Below, in pieces: positions 39,349 through 52,500 of a DNA stretch of 64,000 nucleotides. This DNA is from Spongilla lacustris. Its lineage: Eukaryota; Porifera; Demospongiae; Spongillida; Spongillidae. The DNA is taken from the NCBI GenBank assembly GCA_949361645.1, contig OX442436.1:1-64000 (forward strand), given 5' to 3'. Under the pieces are notes generated by a model that made no database searches, was not told the origin of the DNA, and saw only the letters and a program-made list of their open reading frames with translations. Each line of letters opens with the position of its first letter. Position 1 is the first letter of the stretch. The position numbers were made by a program, and so were the translations under genes.

Positions 39349-40490
39349 TTTGCAGCACATGTGCCGGTGTACAAAACACTAATATTAATTAAAACAGGAA
39401 ACTACTGGTGCCATGGCAACCATAATGCACACATATATACATGTAAGTGTTTTATCGCCTGCTGGTACCACCAAAACCTATGAGAGTAAACAATGGATGA
39501 AGCCAAGCATTGCTCTTGTGTCCTATCTAACCTGAAGAGGTCCTTGACCTTGAACCAGAGCTTCTGGACCCACTGCTGTGTGATGTGCCCCTTCTGCCTC
39601 GATGTCTCAATGAGCTTCGGCTGCAGAACCATACAAAGCAGCCGTAATTATGAAACAGCCACAACTCCACCCAAAGGTTAAATAACTTACATTCCTCTTC
39701 TAAAAGCATATTCAAAAACACCTGTCCAAAAGTCACCTCCACCTCCATCTCCTCCACCTCCACCTCCACCAGCAGCTATAATTTAAGTTTCATTAACACT
39801 GAGCACTGATATGCTCAGTAGCTAACCTGAAGAGGTGCCAGAGCCTGCAAGGGGGAGGGGCTGTATTTTACAACATAATTTAGCCAATTGGACACTTACT
39901 GAAGGTGGTACCAGTACTGTCATATCCTGCTCCATGTCTAATGATGATGTGTAATAGTCATGTGACTGACGGACATACATGTGGTACATACCTTTCTCTG
40001 TTCGGGTTGCACACACACTTCAAAAGCCAGTATGTTGCTACACAGCAGGCTGCTATCAAGATCCCGTCAGTCAGTGAAATTCCCCTTGACAAGTTGAGTA
40101 CATCAATATAAGAAAAGAAGCATGGTACTGGTAGTCTGGTACTTACCAAAATTTTTTCCCTAGCTCTAGAGTAATGTCTAACACTCTCTTCAAATAATAT
40201 CCATATTTAGACACTAAGCGCAAACGTTAGTAGAGTAATAAAGCATATTACGATATACCTACCGCAGCGTCTAGTCCTTACACAGAATAAAACCCAGCAC
40301 GAAACACAGCCATAAAACGTTCCCGAGAAACTTTTGCCAAAATGAATACATCTTTTAAGTCTCGCAAGTATAATATTAAACTAAATAGATTGTTATACTA
40401 GTCTGGGGTTGTTGTTTTTTGTTGATATCAACCATATATAGTCTTCACGGTTCTAGTCTAAAATAGATACCGCATTACGCAATACATACG
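39220..40490. repeat. MED31-SARAF tandem duplication, copy A
   Basis: This unit contains the end of MED31 and the truncated SARAF-like gene. It aligns with 41,272-43,026, but compared with that copy it lacks the sequence equivalent to about 42,244-42,755. Homology resumes with TCTAGAGTAATG and continues past the start codon to AATAGATACCG. Confidence 0.85.
39452..40351 (-). CDS. SARAF-like paralogue lacking the luminal domain
   Basis: This is a second, shorter SARAF copy. Inferred exons: 40351-40282 (MYSFWQKFLGNVLWLCFVLG, signal or anchor), 40213-40147, about 40084-39990, then four short exons ending at 39,452. Exon 2 (LDITLELGKKFW) corresponds to the first part of full-length exon 2, then splices in frame directly to the membrane exon DGILIAACCVATYWLLKCVC. 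The Gly-rich tail, the Ser/Arg-rich segment GTSHSSGSRSSGSRSRTSSG and the terminal FGGTSRR are kept. The exons for the cysteine-rich luminal domain are absent. The conserved GALGYLFGRG is replaced by VFEYAFRRG. All inferred joins keep one open frame, so it may be expressed, but a decaying pseudogene is possible. Confidence 0.7.
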
Positions 40491-41271
40491 TACACCAACA
40501 TGTAGCGTTACCTTGCTTAAATTAATACCTCCACTGGTTTGGCTCCGGATTCGGAAGCCACATGGGAGAAGTTGAAGGCTAAACATCCTTTTGCTCCACC
40601 CCCCATTGCTCCACCTGCTGTAGACCAACAAGAGAACCCACTGGATAAATGCCTTAAATTGTCTGCAGAGTTTGTGGCCCTTCAATGTTGAGAGTGCAAA
40701 GCCCAGTCTCCTCCAACAACTTGTTGTTTTGCTTGCCTCAGGAGACGCTCCTACCTCTCTACCTCCCTAGCTCCCTAGCCTCTCTAGCCTCTCTAGCTCC
40801 CTAGCCTCTCTAGCTCCCTAGCCTCTCTAGCTCCCTAACCTCTCTAGCTCCCTAGCCTCTCTAGCTCCCTAGCCTCTCTAGCCTCCCTACCTTGCTGGCA
40901 GAAACCTGGTTTGCCCTAAAGGGAGGTGGTGACTGGAATGTGAGGCCCATTGCTGTTGAAGTTAGGCATCTGGTGTGCTGATGGAGGTGATTCCCTTGGG
41001 CCACTGCTATATGCCTTGGTGTGCTAATGGAGGTGATTCCCTTGGGCCACTGCTATATGCCTTGGTGTGCTAATGGAGGTGATTCCCTTGGGCCACTGCT
41101 ATATGCCTTGGTGTGCTAATGGAGGTGATTCCCTTGGGCCACTGCTATATGCCTTGGTGCTGCACAAATTAGCAATGAAGTTGGATGTTGAGTTCGGTGC
41201 AGATCTGCTCTTAAATGTGTGGGTTCCTTAATGATGGTGTTTTGTGCCCTTACACATTTACTGTACACTGC
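40491..41271. other. Spacer with two minisatellites and a possible transposon relic
   Basis: A short plus-strand frame at about 40,520-40,695 (GLAPDSEATWEKLKAKHPFA followed by a proline-rich segment) resembles the linker that precedes reverse transcriptase in some animal retroelements; this is a weak call. A CTAGCCTCTCTAGCTCC minisatellite lies at 40,755-40,890. Four copies of a 61-bp unit (GGAGGTGATTCCCTTGGGCC) occupy 40,980-41,160. No gene is supported. Confidence 0.6.
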
Positions 41272-41273
41272 AG

Positions 41274-41375
41274 TTCTATTGGCATCACCACATGAAGAAA
41301 CGGATGCAGTTCCAGCATCAAATAAGTAAGGATGTCCCATTCAAAACCTGCAACAACTCCTAAGTGGTTTGCAGT
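41274..41375 (+). pseudogene. MED31: MED31 3'-end fragment
   Basis: The bases encoding WHHHMKKRMQFQHQI and the last exon (CCATTCAAAACCTGCAACAA) duplicate the end of MED31. All upstream exons are missing. The last intron is reduced to about 7 bp (GTAAGGA), so the copy cannot be spliced normally. It marks the left end of duplication copy B. Confidence 0.85.
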
Positions 41376-41458
41376 ACATTACTAATATTAATTAAAACAG
41401 GACGCTACTCCTGGTGCCATGGCAACTAAAATGCACAGATAGAAGTGCAAGGTTTGTT

Positions 41459-42936
41459 TTATCGCCTGCTGGTACCACCAAAACCTATGAGAGCAAACAA
41501 TTGATGAAGCCAAGCATTGCTCTTGTGTCCTATCTGACCTGAAGTGGTCCTTGACCTTGAACCAGAGCTTCTGGACCCACTGCTGTGTGATGTGCCCCAT
41601 CTGGAACTGGAGCTAGATGAGTAGTTTGAGTACGAAGGTCTGCCCCAACTTCCCCATGAGCTGTATGAGTTGTATGATGGCCGGCTGCAGAGCCATACAA
41701 AGTAGCACACAATTCTGAAACATCCCCAACTCCACCCAAAGGTTAAATAACTCACGTTCCTCTTCCAAAAAGATAGCCAAGTGCTCCCCCTGTGGCAGCC
41801 CCTGTGTGGCACCAACATCAAGAGTCTACACTATTGGGTCACTAAACACACCTGTCCAAAAGCCTCCTCCACCTCCGCCACCTCCACCTATAATTTAAGT
41901 TTCATTAACACTGAGCACTGATATGCTCAGTAGCTAACCTGAAGAGGTGCCAGAGCCTGCAAGGGGGAGGGGCTGTATTTTACAACATAATTTAGCCAAT
42001 TGGACACTTACTGAAGGTGGTACCAGTACTGTCATATCCTGCTCCATGTCTGATGATGATGTGTAATAGTCATGTGACTGACGGACATACATGTAGTACA
42101 TACCTTTCTCTGTTCGGGTTGCACACACACTTCAAAAGCCAGTATGTTGCTACACAGCAGGCTGCTATCAAGATCCCATCACCAAGTGAAAATCGCCTTG
42201 ACAAGTTGAGTACATCAATATAAGAAAAGAAGCATGGTACTGGTACTTACGATCCATAAGAGGAAGGTGGGTGGTTGTAAGACTGGGAGTTGTCATTGTA
42301 TGAGTGCTGTGATGACCAATCCAGCTCATACTCCAGCTATATCGGTTAATAAATTAAGCCCTGCCAACCAGCACGTGATCAAGCTTTACCCCACAAGAGC
42401 CTCTGAGCACATATGCATCGTTCGGAGAGTCGTAGCCTTCACAAAGCACTTGAATGCGTCCAAACTGATAGTCGGAATCCATTTCTGTTTTGCATTCCCA
42501 CTGCATGACGAAACGTAACTAAACGTGGCAGCGCTCTGCATCGCCTACCTGGACGTCGTAGCCGTCACTACCTCTGTTCAGACACTGGACCACCTTCGGT
42601 TGCCATCCATAACATCCCGCACTTCCGCCAACACAACGAAGCTATACACGTCCACGGATATGTTTATTTTGTTCTTTTAACCTCCGCGGCTCCCCTGAAT
42701 AAACCCAAAAGCTAACTCACTTGAGGAATAGCCGAAACCCTTCTCCCTGTAGTCATTTTCCCCTGTTCTAGAGTAATGGCTGACAACTTCTCCAACATAA
42801 CACGATCTTTACCATCTCCAAACCCTAAGCACAGACATAAGTAGAATAAAAACGCATATACGTACCGCCGTGGCTAGTCCTTACACGCTAATGTGGGAAC
42901 CAGCCATAGAAGCTGAATGACAAACACTGTATACAT
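41459..42936 (-). CDS. SARAF: SARAF, store-operated calcium entry regulator
   Basis: SARAF is a single-pass ER membrane protein that promotes slow inactivation of STIM-Orai calcium entry; its luminal part senses ER state and its cytosolic part acts on STIM. Inferred exons: 42936-42885 (signal peptide MYTVFVIQLLWLVPTLA), 42824-42721 (FGDGKDRVMLEKLSAITLEQ, ending RRVSAIPQ), then CVGGSAGCYGWQPKVVQC and GSDGYDVQ, then WECKTEMDSDYQFG and YVLRGSCG, LEYELDWSS, the membrane exon ILIAACCVATYWLLKCVC, and short cytosolic exons giving GGFWTGGALGYLFGRGT, a Ser/Tyr/Arg-rich region and terminal GFGGTSRR. All blocks match vertebrate SARAF in order. Two internal joins (around 42,340 and 42,690) are approximate. 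Confidence 0.93.
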
Positions 42937-43335
42937 CTTTTAGCCTCGATCTCCAAGTCTAAGAATAACTAATACTATAGGCCTACATGTAATAGATACC
43001 GTACCGCGCATTAGGCAATACATAGTGTAAATATTTTCGCAACATTAATATGCGTACAAATAGACGTCACTCTCTTGTGGACTATGAGTTGAACGCTTGG
43101 CGTCCGTTTACGTGCTCGTTGTATGTGTAGAAGAGAAAACAGACGACACTGATAGAGTGCCTGCTGCAATTGGATGTTTACGGCGACATAATGGGTTAGC
43201 TTAAGTGCATATGGAGTTATGAAGGCACTGTGGCTATGAGCTTGTTTTCTGGCGGGTGTATTTATGTTAGAAGATGTACCGTCATCTCTGCTTGTATGTT
43301 ACTTGTGTGTCCATATAGTTTCTATTGAAGTGCGA
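42937..43335. promoter_or_regulatory. Intergenic region between SARAF and MPDZ-like starts
   Basis: About 400 bp separate the divergent SARAF start and the proposed first exon of the PDZ scaffold. I see no strong motif beyond the part shared with duplication copy A (to about 43,026). Promoter activity is inferred from position. Confidence 0.4.
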
Positions 43336-46300
43336 ATGGACTGCTTGGGTACCGCCAGCTAGATATGTGGCGATCACATGATATACAATATGTACTGTGT
43401 CTACCAAATAGCCTATCATCTCCTATCATCTCCAGGTTTAGTTTGTAAAATGTTGCCTAGGTGATGAATGAACTTTACACAAGCTGTTCCTTTAGTATCG
43501 AACTAAATTATTGTAAACAAACCAACTGCACACATAACATGCACACTATACACATACATACACATCACCCTTACACACACTCCACACACATCACCCTTAC
43601 ACTGCACATACCACACACACCACCTTATGCATACATCACACACACACCATCTCATACCAACAGCAGCACAGCAGCGACTTGTGGCCCTTCTGGAGCACTA
43701 CCGCAACAGACTTCATGGCCTGGGAGATGATGTGCACGATGAGGAGCTGGAGTACGTCCATCAGATCCTGAGTAGTCCCTTGTTTCGCCTCTACAAGGCA
43801 GGTGTGGCCTCCCATGAAGACACCAACAAGATCATGGAGGCAACAAAGGAGGTGCTCTCAGGCATGGAGGCTACTGATGACCATCAGCTGTCCCCGGGAG
43901 AGAAGAGAAGGCGACAGGTCTTACGGAGGCAGTCTTTAAAAGCACTGAGAAATGTAGTGACACCCAGCAGTTCTCCTCTGGTGCAGTCAAAAGGAAGCAG
44001 TGGGCGTAAGCTGTCCCAGATGCAGGCCACACCCTCTGATGCCCAACAAGATAAGGACCTAACTAGTGGAGACCATTCCCACAGTGGAGAGGCTCGTACA
44101 TCTGATAGCTTTAACACATTCTTAGAACATTCTCCTGCAATCCTGTCTGTGGAATCTGACATGAGGCCCAGGGATGTGCCCAGGGATGTGCCCAGGGATG
44201 TGGGGCCTATACAGAGCACTGATAATCCACAGAGGCTTCCTCTCCAAGTTCCTCCCTCATATCCCCAGGTCCAGGTCCCTCCCCCCTACCCCCAGGTTCC
44301 TCCCTCCTCCTATTCCCACCCTTCTCTGATACCAAACAAGAAAGTCCGATCCGTTGCTGATTTACCAGCTGTGATAGACTTTGTCTCACATACCTCCTCC
44401 CCTCTCCCCCCTCCCTCCCCACACTCTGGTGCTCCACCAGTTACTGAAGCCATGGTGACAAGAAACACTCCAACAGCAGAGAACAGAAGACCAATATTTA
44501 CTGTTCATCTGGAGAAGGGGGAGGAAGGGTTAGGTTTCCGTGTGAAAGGAGTAAAGTCAGAACAAAAAGGGGATGGTGGTGGTGGCATCTTCATTCAAGA
44601 CTTACAACCTGGGGGAATAGCTGAAAGGTGAGGATGGGAAGGAGTGCCTTGAAGTGGATGGGGAGGAGGGCCTGGTGTGGATGGGGAGGAGGCCCTGGTG
44701 TGGATGGGGAGGAGGCCCTGGTGTGGATGGGGAGGAGGCCCTGGTGTGGATGGGGAGGAGGCCCTGGTGTGGATGGGGAGGAGGCCCTGGTGTGGATGGG
44801 GAGGAGGGTCATGCTGTGGGTGGGGGGAGGGACCCGGTGTGGATGGGGAGGAGGGTCATGCTGTGGGTGGGGGGAGGGACCCGGTGTGGATGGGGAGGAG
44901 GGTCATGCTGTGGGTGGGGGGAGGGACCCGGTGTGGATGGGGAGGAGGCCCTGGTGTGAATGGGGAGGAGGCCCTGGTTTGGATGGGGAGGAGGGCCTTA
45001 GGGTGTAGGGTCGTTTGGTAGTGTATAACCTTGGACCCTGTCATGGGGCTAGTGGTGGTGCAGTGGTACAGATACCTCACAGTCTTCCCACAGGAATGGT
45101 CAGCTGAAGCGAAATGACCAAATTATTAGTATCAATGGCTATCCTTTGGAAGGGATCCCACATGCTGATGCAGTGAAGCTCCTGCAGGCTGCTCGGGGGC
45201 TAGTGGAGCTCGTGGTATCCCGCGAACAGCATATGGCTCCTCCCCTCAGCAGTTATGAGTACACCTCCTCAAAGACACATTTTCAGGACGGTGTACACTC
45301 CAAGGTGTGTTGGGAGTGGGGAGGAGGGGAATGTAAGAATTAGAACCCTATATACAATACATGGACACTTGTACACCTGTGTGTAGATGTTTCCACTTAT
45401 AGGAAACAAGAAGAATAATGTAATGTAATTAACTTTTGAACTGTTCTCACTGGACTTATGATTACATGCAAAGTTAATACAGTGGTGTATGTATAATATT
45501 GAAACAGCTCACATGTACTATGGCACTGGTGTGCTTAAGAGGTGTGTGAGATTGGCACACACATCCACACACCATCCTCACACATCCTCACACATCCACA
45601 CCATCCTCACATCCTCCAGTAGTTATTTGTTAACTACACATTCCACACCTTCACTCAGTGAAGAAGTTAAACCTTCAAAGCATAAAAGAAAAGAGGCAGT
45701 TGTTGGCTTGGTACACAGCTACAGTAGTAGCCATACAGGGTTAGCATTACTAGTGTCATCTGTTGAAGGAAGTGGGCAAACCTTACTTTTGGGTTGGGGT
45801 GACTATGTTCCTTCATTCTGCAAGTTCTAGTTAGGGGGCTAGCTAGGGGGGTTATGTAATGTAGTGCTTAGATCTGTGTGTCTAATGTGTGTGTGTGTGT
45901 TTGTGTTTGTATGTGTGTGTGTGTGCATGTGTGTGTGTGTGTGTGTGTGTTTAGATTTCTCAGCCTCAAAAGATTGAGACCATTGAGCTTTCCAATGAAG
46001 GTTATGGCTTTGGCTTTGGAGTCATTCCAAGTAAAGACGTTGGAATAGTTATTCATTCAATCTTACCTGGAGGAGTTGCTGATCGAGTAAGTGTACAGTT
46101 ACTATGGATACGGTGCTCAACAGCACTCCTAAACAATGTTGTCACACACCTCCCTCCACACCTCCCTCACACACCTCCCTCCACACCTCCCTCACACACC
46201 TTTTCCCTCATCTCTCCACCTTTCGCATAGGATGGAAGACTACGTCAGAATGACAGGCTGCTTCAGATTAATGAGTCTGCTGTACGCCATGTTTCCTATG

Positions 46301-49300
46301 AAGCAGTTGTTAGCATGTTACGTGAGATCAGCCAGAGTGGAAGGGGCGTCAGACTGGTGGTAGGTCGTGTATTGCTGGAGCAAGAAGAAACGAAGGCATT
46401 GGAGATGTCCGATGTTCAGGTACGTTCCATTACTAACACCTTGCTTTTATATGATCGTTGACACACATGCACACACACACACACACATACGCACACATGC
46501 ACATACACACACATGCACACACATACACACACATACGCACACATGCACATACACACACATGCACACATACACACACACACCCATACCATTGCCTTAATAC
46601 AGTCATCTGATGAGGACATGGAAAAATTCAGAGTTGAGCTTTGCAAGCCACTGGGCATCACTATAGCTGGGCTTGTCCACCCTGACACTGGAGGTAGGGC
46701 CACAGTGTGGGGGCCACATATCAGGCAGTGTGGGGGCCACATATCAGGCAGTGTGGGGGCCACATATCAGGCAGTGTAGGGGCCACATATCAGGCAGTGT
46801 GGGGGCCACATATCAGGCAGTGTGGGGGCCACATATCAGGCAGTGTGGGGGCCATATCAGGCAGTGTGGGGGCCACATCAGGCAGTGTGGGGGCCACATC
46901 AGGCAGTGTGGGGGCCACATATCAGGCAGTGTGGGGGCCACATATCAGGCAGTGTGGGGGGCCACATCAGGCAGTGTGGGGGCCACATATCAGGCAGTGT
47001 GGGGGCCACATATCAGGCAGTGTGGGGGCCACATATCAGGCAGTGTGGGGGCCACATATCAGGCAGTGTGGGGGCCACATATCAGGCAGTGTGGGGGCCA
47101 CATATCAGGCAGTGTGGGGGCCACATATCAGGCAGTGTGGGGGGCCACATCAGGCTGTGTGGGGGCCACATATCAGGCAGTGTGGGGGCCACATATCAGG
47201 CAGTGTGGGGGCCACATATCAGGCAGTGTGGGGGGCACATATCAGGCAGTGTAGGGGACACATATCAGGCAGTCTCTTCTTGTAATGATCTGTTTACAAC
47301 TTACATCTGACTGCAGATGAGGTGGATGGAATATACATCACACGCCTCAATCCTAATGGAGCAGCTGCTCAGCATGGTGGCATTCTTGAAGGAGACAGAA
47401 TACTGGAGGTGGATGGGCAGTCCCTCAGTGGGATGGAGAATATGGAGGCAGCTGCCATTCTCAGAAACAGTGGAAATCTTGTCAAACTGGTTCTGGCCCG
47501 GAAGAGGAAGGTTTCATCCCAAGGTAAGAGTGCTGATTGCTGTACATAGAACCTCAGCAGTGTGTGCTACCTCTAGCTGCTAACACCAGTCCCCAGCCTG
47601 CTGGGGTATCTCCAACTGTTGGAGGTGATGTAATGCCTCCACCTATTGATGGTGATGTGGTATCTCCACCTGTTCATGGTAATGGGGTATCTTCACCTGG
47701 TGGGGGTGATGTGGCATCTCCACCTGTTCATGGTGATGTGGTATCTCCACCTGGTGGGGGTGATGTGGCATCTCCACCTGTTCGTGGTGATGTGGTATCT
47801 CCACCTGGTGGGGGTGATGTGGTATCTCAGCATGTACCTAGTAATAGGGTACCTCCACCTGCTGACAATGACTTGCCAACAGTGAACATAGAACAGCCTG
47901 CATCTCTACCTGTTGATGACAATCACCTGTTATCTCCACCTGTTCCATTTAACTCCCTTCTACCACCTGCTGAGAGTGGGCTTGTGGAGTCTAGTTCAGT
48001 AATGGAGTGTGCTGAACAGGAGGAGAAGGGTGAGCTCTGGGGGGAGGGGGAGGGGAGGGGAGAGGAGGGGGAGGGGTGACATGGGATTTGTTATATAGAT
48101 GTGTGAAATAAATTACAAAATGTTTGTGGCTCTTAGAGGAGAATGTGGAACAGCTGCTGAAGAAATGGAGTGAACATTTGGGACCCAACAAAGTTGTCAA
48201 GGTAATAAATCTGTTGTCAGTAAGTGTTGTGTGTGTAAGTGTGTATTGAGTCCTTGTGGTATATTGCACAGGCTATACGACTGTCCAGAGAGAGCCGAGA
48301 GCAAAGTCTTGGAATCCTGATGGAAAGTACAGCACAGTTGGATGATGGGGGGATAGGTACTTTTGTGCCCATTGTAGCTGCCTAGCAACTTGTGTGCCCT
48401 GCAGGAAGTACACATCATGTGATCCAGCATATTCATAAGGATGGGTTGATTGGTCAACATGGAATCCTTCAAGAAGGAGATGAAATACTCGAGGTAGGCT
48501 GTGTGTTGATACATCGTATCCTGTCATGTCCCTCTACTGCGTGCTCTTTGCTGTGTATTTGTGTATACGATGTGTATACAATGATCATTATTAAGAATGT
48601 GTATGCAATGATTATTAAAGTTATAATCATAGATAATGTGTACAATAATCATTAATAATGTGTATACAATAATAGGTCAATGGAACTGTGATGCGTGGTC
48701 TGGAGCACAGCAAAGCTGCAGAGGTGCTAAAGGCTATAGAGCATAAGGCTGTAATTGTGGTCTGTCATCCCTGTGAAGAAGAGCTCTCGGCCATAGGTAA
48801 CCTTTTGTACTCATTGGATGTTTAGTAACTTCTGCTTCCTTCTCCTGTAGGTTCGGAGACAACACTTCAAGATATTGTGGCGGATTCAGATCAGAGTGGG
48901 ACTGGGGATCACAGTGGGACTGGGGATGAGGGAGGGACTAGAGAGGCATTGAAAGACCAGCACAGTCCTACTAACACCAGTTCAGAAAGTCTTCCTCAGC
49001 TGTTTGACTTCACCACCCCAGATGACTTTAGCAGGAGGTTTGAACGGCAGTCGTGGAGAGAGAGGCACGAGGTTGAGCGACGTCGCCTGAAGCAACAGTT
49101 TGAGAAGAGGAGAGAAGAGTACGAACGTCACATACGAGAGCAGGAGGAGGAGCTGTTGCAACAGGAGCGGGAACTGCGAGAACACCAGCTGCAGCAAGCC
49201 CAGGAAGAGGAAAGGCAGAAGTTTGGAGCTGACAAAAGATCATCTGCTTTGCTTCAAGACACAGATTTTGACTACTCCTCATACCACTCTCCATACATGA

Positions 49301-49511
49301 TGCACCAAAGTCCGGACTCAGGTGGTAGGGACTCCAGTGCCAGCATGCTGTCCCCAGTACCAGGATCTGGGCTTTGGGAGTCTGAGGTGGTGGAGATTGA
49401 CCTTGAGAAGGGATCACATGGGCTTGGCTTCAGCCTTCTTGACTTTGCTGTGAGTTAATGCATCTGGCAGCTTCACTACATGTTAAGTTTGTCACCATTG
49501 TCACCATGCAT

Positions 49512-49590
<79 letters not shown>

Positions 49591-52500
49591 GCTTTAGGAT
49601 CCCTTCCATCGTGGTGACAAGGTCATCGTTGTGCACTCTTTGGTGCCAGGTGGGGTGGCTGAGATGGATGGTAGACTCCAGGTGGGAGATCGCTTGGTCA
49701 GTGTCAATGGTGTCTCTGTGCTAGGCCATCCCTTGCAATTTGCTGTCCAGCAGTTGACAGGAGTCAAACTGGGCATGGTCAAGATCGGGGTTAATCACTC
49801 CTTGCCTACCAGTCCAGATTTCAACAGCTCTCCGATATCATCACTGGACTCCAGTCATCCTTTCTTTGCAGCAGAGGGACAAAGCATTATTGACATGCGC
49901 TCACAAGATGAGGAAGAAGGCATGATACTCACAGAACCAGTCAGCCAAGTTAGTGGGCTGTCAGTAGTGTTTTCAGTATGTGCACAGTAGGTCATCAGTA
50001 GTGTTGTCAGTATGTGCACAGTAGGTCATCAGTAGTGTTGTCAGTATGTACACAGTATAGATTGGTTGTATGGTCAGAGTGTGGTCAGTTATGGTCCGGG
50101 TGTGGTCAGGGTGTGGTCAGTTATGGGAGGTTTGTGTGTCACAGGTGTCAACACATGAGAGATTGAAAACAAATGAAGCAGGAGGGGTGCCCAGACCAGA
50201 TAGTGCAAGATATTTGGAAGATGGAACAAATGGGGACATGGAAGAACATATGCAGAGGTCCCAGGAGAGTGATGATGAAGACGAGGGTCCACCTCCATAC
50301 ACCGTACTGGACCCTGAAGAAGCCAAGCTAAGTACTGAACCAAAGGGATTGCCTGGTTCAGCCCAGGCAAGGGGTAGTGCTGTCGGAAGTGCCACTACAC
50401 TTCATGGACTTACAATGGATATGCAGCGACTTACTGTTAAAGATGTGCGCAGCTTTCAAGCAAGTGAGTGTACACGCCACATCTGCAGATGAAGACTTTA
50501 ATGTTATCTGCTGTATGCAGGCAGCCAGATGGCCCCTCAGTCTTCAGAGACAGAGGGTACTATGCCTCAGCCCACCTCACAAGATGGTACCCTAAGTCAA
50601 GACATCACAGCTGATCCTCACCAAGGCTCATCACAAGATAGTTGCCTCACAAGACTGTCCCCTGAAGCCAGTGACCTCTCTGCTGACAATGAACCAGAAC
50701 TTCGTGAGGTTGTAGTACCTAAAGGCAATGGTACTAACTTAGGTGAGTAGAGAGGAGAGGGGAGGAGGTGTCTGAAGGGAGAGGGGAGGAGGTGTCTGAA
50801 GGAGAGGGGAGGAGGTGTGAAGGGAGAGGGGAGGAGGTATCTGAATGGATAGGGGAGGAGGTGTCTGAAGGGAGAGGGGAGGAGGTTTTTGAAGGGTATG
50901 GTGGAGATGACTATGTGCTAATTGGGGGAGGGGCCACAGTCTGATCATAGGTTCTCGTGTACGTTAGTTCGACATTGAGGCTGGAGGGGTATTTATTAAC
51001 TTTAACTGGGCTTTCATTTACCCTCCAGGCATAACCTTGGCATATGATGATAAAAATCGCTGTGTTGTAGTGAAAACAGTCACCAATAATTCAGCAATTG
51101 GAAAAGATGGCCGCATTAGAATTGGTGACAGGATAGTGAGCATTAATAGGAAGTCTTTGGAAGGAGCCAGTCTCACCAAAGCCAAGTAAGCTTCTCTTTT
51201 GACATCATTTCTGTACATTACCACAATGGGTTAGGAGCATTCTAAGGAGGGCTGCTATGAAGGATGAAGATATGAGGTAACGCAACCTTTGGGGGCCCCT
51301 TATGTGGGTGATCTGCTTTCTCTCTCAGGATAACATATCTGCCGTGCATCCCCGCCATGACACCTGTGGTGCCCATGGGACGTACCTTGGTGAAAGCCAG
51401 CTCTGCTGGAACTCTGGGTATGACCTGGTCATTAATTAGGGTATGTAAGTGGGTCAAGCATTCGTCCAGCAAAGCTATCATCAAAGCCATAAGGTTCATA
51501 GACATGAGGCATTATGGAGGGCATTGTTGAAGCCCAAATATAGCATGTCAGGTATTTATATGTGCAGTACATTGTGTGGGGCATCTACATGTGGTCACCA
51601 ATCACACAAAATCCAGGTTTATCAATAACCAGATTTATCAATAACCACTATCCTCTGGTTAAGAGTTGCATTTAGCAATCTCTCGTCAAGTCATCCATTT
51701 CTGTGTACCAATGAGCATATTTATAAATATGCTGGTCACCTTGGCTACCTCTTGAGGGTGTGTGTCCCTGTAGGCTCACCACGTACCCAGCAAGAGCAGA
51801 CTTACAACGACTATGCAGATGGAATGGCTGGGGTCCCATCAGAACGGAGACCATTACTTCCACCCTTACCTGTTGGACCTGGGACCCTGCACACCCAGCC
51901 TATGTTGCCCTCCCACCCTTCTCCTATGTCGCAGCTTCCAACTCCTTGGCAGCAGCAGCAGGCCTTCTATGTAGGGCCGGCAGTGGGCCCACAGCCAGCC
52001 TTCATGAGGCCACCCCCTCCATACACCTTCCCATCTAGGGGCCCTCCTCCCCCTCCTCATCTGGCCCCACCCACTTCATATACAAACAGTATGGCTTGGA
52101 ACATGGCTGATGTGCCACAAATTCAAATGCCATTACCCGCTCAAACCATGCCCATGCCTTGGGGGGCAGGGATCATGCATCGAGATCCCCCGCAGTATCC
52201 TGATTTCTTTATTCCGAATGGGTCAGGTTCCCAGTCCACTTCTCAGTACCACCCTATGCCACGCATGAGCAAGTCCCAGAGCGATTCCAGATTTCGGTCA
52301 GAACAGGCCAAACTACAAGTGGAGAGACGTCACAACTCTCAAGGCACAAACAGAACACTACCTGTGTATTCAGCCATGCATCAGACAGTGGATGACCAAC
52401 AGGCTCCTCTCAGCCAGCCCAATAACCAGCCACCTGACCAGCATGGCTGGGCGCAGGACAGTGAAGATTATTGGCCACAAGAGCACCTGACAAGTGGCTG

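Larger units (their letters stand above)
41272..43026. repeat. MED31-SARAF tandem duplication, copy B
   Basis: This copy keeps a complete SARAF gene but only the tail of MED31, the reverse of copy A. Homology with copy A runs from the MED31 fragment to the ATAGATACCG segment upstream of the SARAF start. Confidence 0.85.

Noticed and set aside
40520..40695. Possible retroelement gene
   Set aside because: Only a short open segment with weak resemblance; no reverse transcriptase motif nearby, so kept as a possible relic only.
46673..47310. Three overlapping plus-strand frames of 160-190 codons ([14 protein letters not shown] type)
   Set aside because: Read-through of the 23-bp minisatellite in the PDZ3 intron; flanking exons splice around it to make a complete PDZ domain.
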